Below, piece after piece: positions 13,393 to 17,075 of a DNA stretch of 17,075 nt (position 1 is its first letter; every line of letters begins with the position of its first letter). Under the pieces are notes generated by a model that worked only from the letters and a program-made list of their open reading frames with translations, did no database searches and was not told the origin of the DNA. This stretch comes from CAZFAT01 sp964517075 (GTDB taxonomy: Bacteria > Acidobacteriota > Vicinamibacteria > Vicinamibacterales > SCN-69-37), in contig CAZFAT010000311.1 in assembly GCA_964517075.1 (NCBI GenBank), forward strand, positions 1-17,075, read 5' to 3'. Both the position numbers and the translations under genes were made by a program.

Positions 13393-16143
13393 ATGGCCTT
13401 CTGGCGATTCAGCTCCGTCCTTCTGATCCTAACGACCGCCGGCGTCGCGGGTCGCGGCCAAAGCTCGCCCGTCAACCGGCCGTGGCCGCCTGGCCTGCAA
13501 CCGGTCTCGAACGAGTCGCCCGTGCTGCCCCCCGAGGAAGCGCTGAAGACCTTCTTCATGCCGCCGGGCTACCGGCTGGAACTCGTCGCGAGCGAGCCAC
13601 TGGTGCAGGATCCGACGATCATGGACTGGGATCTGCAGGGCCGTCTGTGGGTCACCGAGATGACCGGCTTCGTGCGCGATCTCGACACCGAAGAACCGCT
13701 CCTCGAACCGATCGGCCGCGTCGTCGTCGTCGAGGACACCGACCAGGACGGCCGGATGGACAAGCGGACCGTCTTTGCTGACCGCCTCATCCTGCCCCGC
13801 GCGCTCAAGGTGCTCGAGGACGGCGTGCTCGTCGGCGAACCAGGCACGCTGTGGTGGATGCGCGACACGAACGGCGATCTCCAGGTGGACGAGCGGGAGG
13901 TGGTGACGACCTCGTTCGGCCGGCTGCGCGGCAGCGTCGAAGGCAACGCCAACGGCGTGCTCTGGGCCATGGACAACTGGATGCACACGGCGTCCGCCGA
14001 GGTCGTGGTGCGCCGCAAGAACGGCGCGTTCGAGGTCCGGCGCGTCCCCTCGCGCGGCGAATGGGGCGTCAGCCAGGACGATGGCGGCCGGATCTATCGC
14101 AACACGAACGAGTCCGCGCTGCACGTCGACTTCGTGCCCACGCCGTATTACGCGCGCAACCCGCTGCTCCAGCGCACGCGCGGCAGCTACGAGGCGCTGC
14201 GCGACGATGCCAACGCCGTCAACATCGTCTGGCCGGTCCGCCCCAACCCCGGGACGAATCGCGCCTACCAGGTGGGCATCGACCGGCCGGACGGCACGCT
14301 GCTGCGGTTCACGTCCGTCTGCGCGCCCTGGATCTATCGCGGCGATCGTCTGCCCGCGGAGCTGTACGGCAATGCGTTCGTGGCCGAACCGGCCGCCAAT
14401 CTCGTGGGCCGGATCGTCCTCGAAGACGACGGCACGACGCTGCGCGCGCGCAAGGCGTACGAGCAGGGGGAATTCCTGGCGTCCACCGACGAACGCTTCC
14501 GGCCGGTGTACATCACCGACGCGCCCGACGGCACCATGTACATCGTGGATTTCTACCGCGGCATCATCCAGGACCGCTCCTCCACGTCGGTGTACCTCCG
14601 CAACCACATCATCGAACGGAAGCTCGATCGGCCGACCGGTCTCGGCCGGATCTATCGCGTCGTGCACGAGACCACGAAGCGCGATGGCACCCGCCCGTTT
14701 GCCGCCGCCACGCCCACGGATCTCGTCGCAGCCCTGTCGCATGCCAACGGCTGGCGCCGCGACACCGCCCAGCGACTGATCGTTGAGCGTGCCGGCACCT
14801 GGAATGCTCCCATCGTCGCGACGGTGTCGCGCTCGCTCGCCGCGCTCGCGCGCAGCGCGCCTGACTGGCGGACGCGCGTGCACGCCCTCTGGACGCTCGA
14901 TGGCATCGACCGGATCGACCCGGCGGTCGTCACGGCGGCGTTGAACGATCCGGCTCGCGATGTCCGCGTGGCCGCGATCCGGATCGCTGAACGATGGCTG
15001 AGCGAGCCGAATCATGCCGTGCACGCCGCGGTGATCGCGAAAGTGAGCGACCCCGACTGGTCGGTGCGGCAGCAGCTCGCGGCGTCACTCGGCGCACTGC
15101 CACCGGGCGTGCGTGAGGGCGCCATCGTCAGCCTGCTCGAGCGATCGGCCAGCGATCCGGTGGTCATGGACGCCGCCCTCAGCGGCCTGCGTGGCGGCGA
15201 GCTCGCCACCATCGAGAAGATGCTGGGCGGCGCGAACGCTGAGACACCGCAACGCGCGGACGCGCTCACCATGCTGGCCAATCTTGTGGTACGCGGCGGT
15301 CAAGACGCGGCGGTGCAGAGCCTGCTGGCGCGCGTCGCCGATCCCACTCGTCCGGCGTGGCAGCGATCGGCCCTCCTCCGCGGGGCGGAGGTCGCCCTTC
15401 TGGGTCGGGCGATGCCGGCGCCTCCCACGCGCCGCGGCGGGGGCGCGTCGGCCGCGACGGCAACCCCGCTGCCCTGCCCGACCTGTCCTGGGGGACGGGC
15501 GGGCCCGGGCGGCGCGTACGCGTTTCGGGACCCGGCGCCCGCTCAGGCAGCCGGCCGCGCGCGCGGCGGAGGCGGTCGCGGGGGCGGCCGGGGCGGCGGC
15601 GGGGGTGCTGGTGTCACGCTCGGCCGGCAGCCCGCCGCGTTCGCCACGCTGGCCACGGGCAAGGACGAGCTGGCGACGCGCGCCGCCGCGGTGCTCGCCC
15701 GAGTGAACTGGCCGGGCAAGCCGGGCGCTCCAGCGGCCAGCGCACCGCTGACGCCGGCGGAAATGGCACGCTTCGAGGCGGGCCGGGAAATCTATCGGAA
15801 CATCTGCCAGAACTGCCACCAGCCGGATGGCCGCGGCCAGGAGCGGCTGGCGGCCAGCCTGGTCGGTTCGGATTTCCTCCTCGCCACCCCCGATATTCCG
15901 GTGCGGATTCTGATGAACGGTAAGGAGGGGGACGTCGGCCTGATGCCCCCGCTCGGCGGAGTACTGAGCGACGCGGACGTGGCCGCGGTCCTCACCTACG
16001 TCCGGCGGGAATGGGGTCAGGGGGGCTCGGCTGTGGATCCGGCCCAGGTCGCCAAGCTGCGAGCCGCCACCGGCAGCCGGCCCAGGCCCTGGACCAACAA
16101 CGAACTGTCAGCGTTGATGCCCGCTGGGTCGGGCACGCAGTAG
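13393..16143 (+). CDS. PVC-type membrane-bound dehydrogenase-like protein with HEAT repeats and cytochrome c domain
   Basis: A 916-residue exported protein. A signal peptide spans about residues 1-23. The beta-propeller dehydrogenase-like domain of the PVC-type family lies at about 45-430, with PPGYRLELVASEPL (57-70), RLWVTEM (84-90), EGNANGVLWAMDNWMH (near 185-200) and YIVDFYRG near 380. It contains two EF-hand-like stretches, DTDQDG (115-120) and DTNGDLQVDERE (158-169). HEAT-like helices fill about 430-680. A Gly/Arg/Pro-rich linker (about 676-745) carries a CPTC motif (695-698). The C-terminal c-type cytochrome has heme motif CQNCH (805-809) and probable axial Met851 (LMPPLGG). The family is thought to oxidise sugars or alcohols and pass electrons to heme; the substrate is unknown. 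No strong ribosome site is seen. Confidence 0.92.
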   Translation: MAFWRFSSVLLILTTAGVAGRGQSSPVNRPWPPGLQPVSNESPVLPPEEALKTFFMPPGYRLELVASEPLVQDPTIMDWDLQGRLWVTEMTGFVRDLDTEEPLLEPIGRVVVVEDTDQDGRMDKRTVFADRLILPRALKVLEDGVLVGEPGTLWWMRDTNGDLQVDEREVVTTSFGRLRGSVEGNANGVLWAMDNWMHTASAEVVVRRKNGAFEVRRVPSRGEWGVSQDDGGRIYRNTNESALHVDFVPTPYYARNPLLQRTRGSYEALRDDANAVNIVWPVRPNPGTNRAYQVGIDRPDGTLLRFTSVCAPWIYRGDRLPAELYGNAFVAEPAANLVGRIVLEDDGTTLRARKAYEQGEFLASTDERFRPVYITDAPDGTMYIVDFYRGIIQDRSSTSVYLRNHIIERKLDRPTGLGRIYRVVHETTKRDGTRPFAAATPTDLVAALSHANGWRRDTAQRLIVERAGTWNAPIVATVSRSLAALARSAPDWRTRVHALWTLDGIDRIDPAVVTAALNDPARDVRVAAIRIAERWLSEPNHAVHAAVIAKVSDPDWSVRQQLAASLGALPPGVREGAIVSLLERSASDPVVMDAALSGLRGGELATIEKMLGGANAETPQRADALTMLANLVVRGGQDAAVQSLLARVADPTRPAWQRSALLRGAEVALLGRAMPAPPTRRGGGASAATATPLPCPTCPGGRAGPGGAYAFRDPAPAQAAGRARGGGGRGGGRGGGGGAGVTLGRQPAAFATLATGKDELATRAAAVLARVNWPGKPGAPAASAPLTPAEMARFEAGREIYRNICQNCHQPDGRGQERLAASLVGSDFLLATPDIPVRILMNGKEGDVGLMPPLGGVLSDADVAAVLTYVRREWGQGGSAVDPAQVAKLRAATGSRPRPWTNNELSALMPAGSGTQ

Positions 16144-16174
16144 CAGGCGTCTCCGCTCGACTCCCCGAAGGGGC

Positions 16175-16197
16175 AGCCCCCCGGGCCATGGGGGGCT
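16175..16197 (+). terminator. Hairpin downstream of the cytochrome gene
   Basis: AGCCCCCC and GGGGGGCT form a perfect 8-bp stem with a 7-base loop, 31 bases after the stop. A small competing CCCC-GAA-GGGG hairpin lies just before it (16163-16173). Downstream sequence is pyrimidine- and AT-richer but has no run of T. Confidence 0.55.
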
Positions 16198-16254
16198 TCA
16201 GCTAACCCACCGGCCTCCTATAGCTATCTTTACTATCTCCCAACTCTCACTTTC

Positions 16255-16263
16255 TGCTATCCT
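16255..16263 (+). promoter_or_regulatory. Extended -10 promoter candidate for the TonB receptor gene
   Basis: TGC-TATCCT lies in the most AT-rich stretch of the region (about 16210-16265), following the terminator hairpin. Four hexamer bases match. It would give a leader of about 115 bases before the ATG at 16384. Confidence 0.3.
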
Positions 16264-16326
16264 GACGCCACATTCCGGACTCATGGGCAGGGACGCAAGG
16301 GATTCTGGGCCAGAGACATCGAATCC

Positions 16327-16348
16327 GGCCGTCCGCTTCGTGACGGCC
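16327..16348 (+). promoter_or_regulatory. Leader hairpin before the TonB receptor gene
   Basis: GGCCGTC and GACGGCC form a 7-bp stem with an 8-base loop in the proposed leader, ending 23 bases before the ribosome site. It may affect translation or mRNA stability. I do not recognise a riboswitch here. Confidence 0.25.
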
Positions 16349-16383
16349 CGCCCTGTCGTGGTCTGGGATAAGGGAGGCGTGGG

Positions 16384-17075
16384 ATGACGAAGTCGACTCG
16401 ACAGTGGGCAAGGACTTGTCTACTCGTCGCAGGTCTGGCAGCCGTGGCTGTGGGCCTGTCGATTACGCCCGCCGGGGCGCAGGTACTGTATGGCAGTGTC
16501 GTCGGAACCGTGACGGATCCGCAGGGGTATCGCGTGCCGGGCGCCCATGTGCTGATCACGAACACGGCCAACGGCCTGAAGCGCGAAACGGTCACCAACA
16601 GTCAGGGTGAGTACACGATCGTCAACGTGCAGCCGGGGACCTACACGGTCCGGATCAGCATGGGGACGAACTTCAAAGCCTTTGAACGGGCCGGCGTGAA
16701 CCTCCGGCAGGGCGACATCGCCCGCGTGGATACCCAGCTGCAGGCCGGCACGGTCACCGACGTCGTCAACGTGACGTCGGACTCGGTGCTGCTGCAGACC
16801 GACAAGGCGGACACGTCGACCAAGCTCGACTCGGTGCAGATTACCAGCCTGCCGCTGAACGCCTTCCGCAACTATCAGGCGCTGGTCGTCCTGGTCCCCG
16901 GCACCGAGCCGGACCTGAGCACGCCCAACACCGAGACCCTGCAGGTGACCCGCACGATCACCTACACGACCAACGGTCAGACGATGGAAGCGAACAGCAA
17001 CCTGACCGACGGGGCCCGGAACGTGAACCTCTGGCTGCCCAACCACAACGCCTATGTGTCGCCGGCCGAGACGAT
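16384..17075 (+). CDS. TonB-dependent receptor (Oar-like, carboxypeptidase-regulatory N-domain), 3' end outside window
   Basis: The start of an outer-membrane TonB-dependent transporter; 230 residues are visible. A signal peptide spans about residues 1-33 (LLVAGLAAVAVG...AGAQ). A carboxypeptidase-regulatory-like beta-sandwich follows at about 37-91 (GSVVGTVTDPQG, GEYTIVNVQPGTYTV). A linker strand, TDVVNVTS (125-132), leads into the plug domain (QITSLPLNAFRNYQALVVLVPG). This layout is typical of the large Oar-like receptors of Acidobacteriota, which usually exceed 1000 residues. GGGAGG lies about seven bases before the ATG. Its place after the cytochrome and sugar-enzyme genes suggests uptake of the pathway's substrate, but the family gives no specificity. 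The barrel is not in the window. Confidence 0.9.
   Translation, partial: MTKSTRQWARTCLLVAGLAAVAVGLSITPAGAQVLYGSVVGTVTDPQGYRVPGAHVLITNTANGLKRETVTNSQGEYTIVNVQPGTYTVRISMGTNFKAFERAGVNLRQGDIARVDTQLQAGTVTDVVNVTSDSVLLQTDKADTSTKLDSVQITSLPLNAFRNYQALVVLVPGTEPDLSTPNTETLQVTRTITYTTNGQTMEANSNLTDGARNVNLWLPNHNAYVSPAET

Noticed and set aside
13429..15024. 531-codon minus-strand open frame
   Set aside because: Antisense to the PVC-type cytochrome gene; Arg/His/Asp-rich with no recognisable fold.
15560..15610. GGC-rich tract as a minisatellite
   Set aside because: It encodes an irregular Gly/Arg linker in frame; there is no regular repeat period.
1..17075. CRISPR arrays, insertion sequences, integrases, prophage genes
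   Set aside because: No spaced direct repeats, terminal inverted repeats or transposase/integrase motifs were seen.

Overview
This is a GC-rich, densely coded bacterial window. It carries several families that are especially common in Acidobacteriota: a VWFA-related secreted protein, an Oar-like TonB receptor with an N-terminal carboxypeptidase-regulatory domain, a PVC-type cytochrome c dehydrogenase-like protein, DUF4159, DUF1080 and DUF6807. I infer a member of Acidobacteriota, perhaps class Vicinamibacteria. That placement is an inference; the window contains no rRNA or other marker gene.

Left part (1-5031). A D-Ala-D-Ala carboxypeptidase-like gene runs off the left edge on the minus strand. 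After about 590 bases with no convincing gene come a small cysteine-bearing protein (1238-1447) and a solitary SPPY-type DNA methyltransferase (1513-2418). The methyltransferase converges on a three-gene minus-strand operon and shares a 14-pair hairpin with it. In transcription order the operon encodes a possible PD-(D/E)XK-fold protein with a histone-H1-like Lys/Ala/Pro tail (5031-4420), a conserved unknown (4412-3624) and a secreted VWA protein with an inserted EF-hand loop (3748-2438). The last two overlap, which looks like a frameshift or a lost stop.

Middle (5155-7638). Arginase (rocF), possibly from a leaderless mRNA, is followed by a heptamer repeat, tRNA-Lys(UUU), an AlkZ-related winged-helix protein and a secreted PTP-like phosphatase. 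The last two are probably co-transcribed.

Right part (7789-17075). A secreted DUF4159 protein on the minus strand diverges from a plus-strand run: DUF1080 (3-keto-glycoside hydrolase family), a YtcJ-like amidohydrolase, a TIM-barrel sugar isomerase/epimerase, a DUF6807 ('PmoA-family') protein, a hairpin, a 916-residue PVC-type beta-propeller/HEAT/cytochrome c protein, and the start of an Oar-like TonB-dependent receptor. The mix of outer-membrane uptake, a cytochrome-linked dehydrogenase-like protein, a 3-keto-sugar hydrolase family member, a sugar isomerase and several exported unknowns suggests oxidative breakdown of a carbohydrate or glycoside. The substrate cannot be read from sequence.

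Several transcription units are preceded by extended -10 elements (TGN plus a TATAAT-like hexamer), usually without a clear -35. Most hairpin terminators lack a U-tract. I see no CRISPR array, insertion sequence, prophage or integrase.
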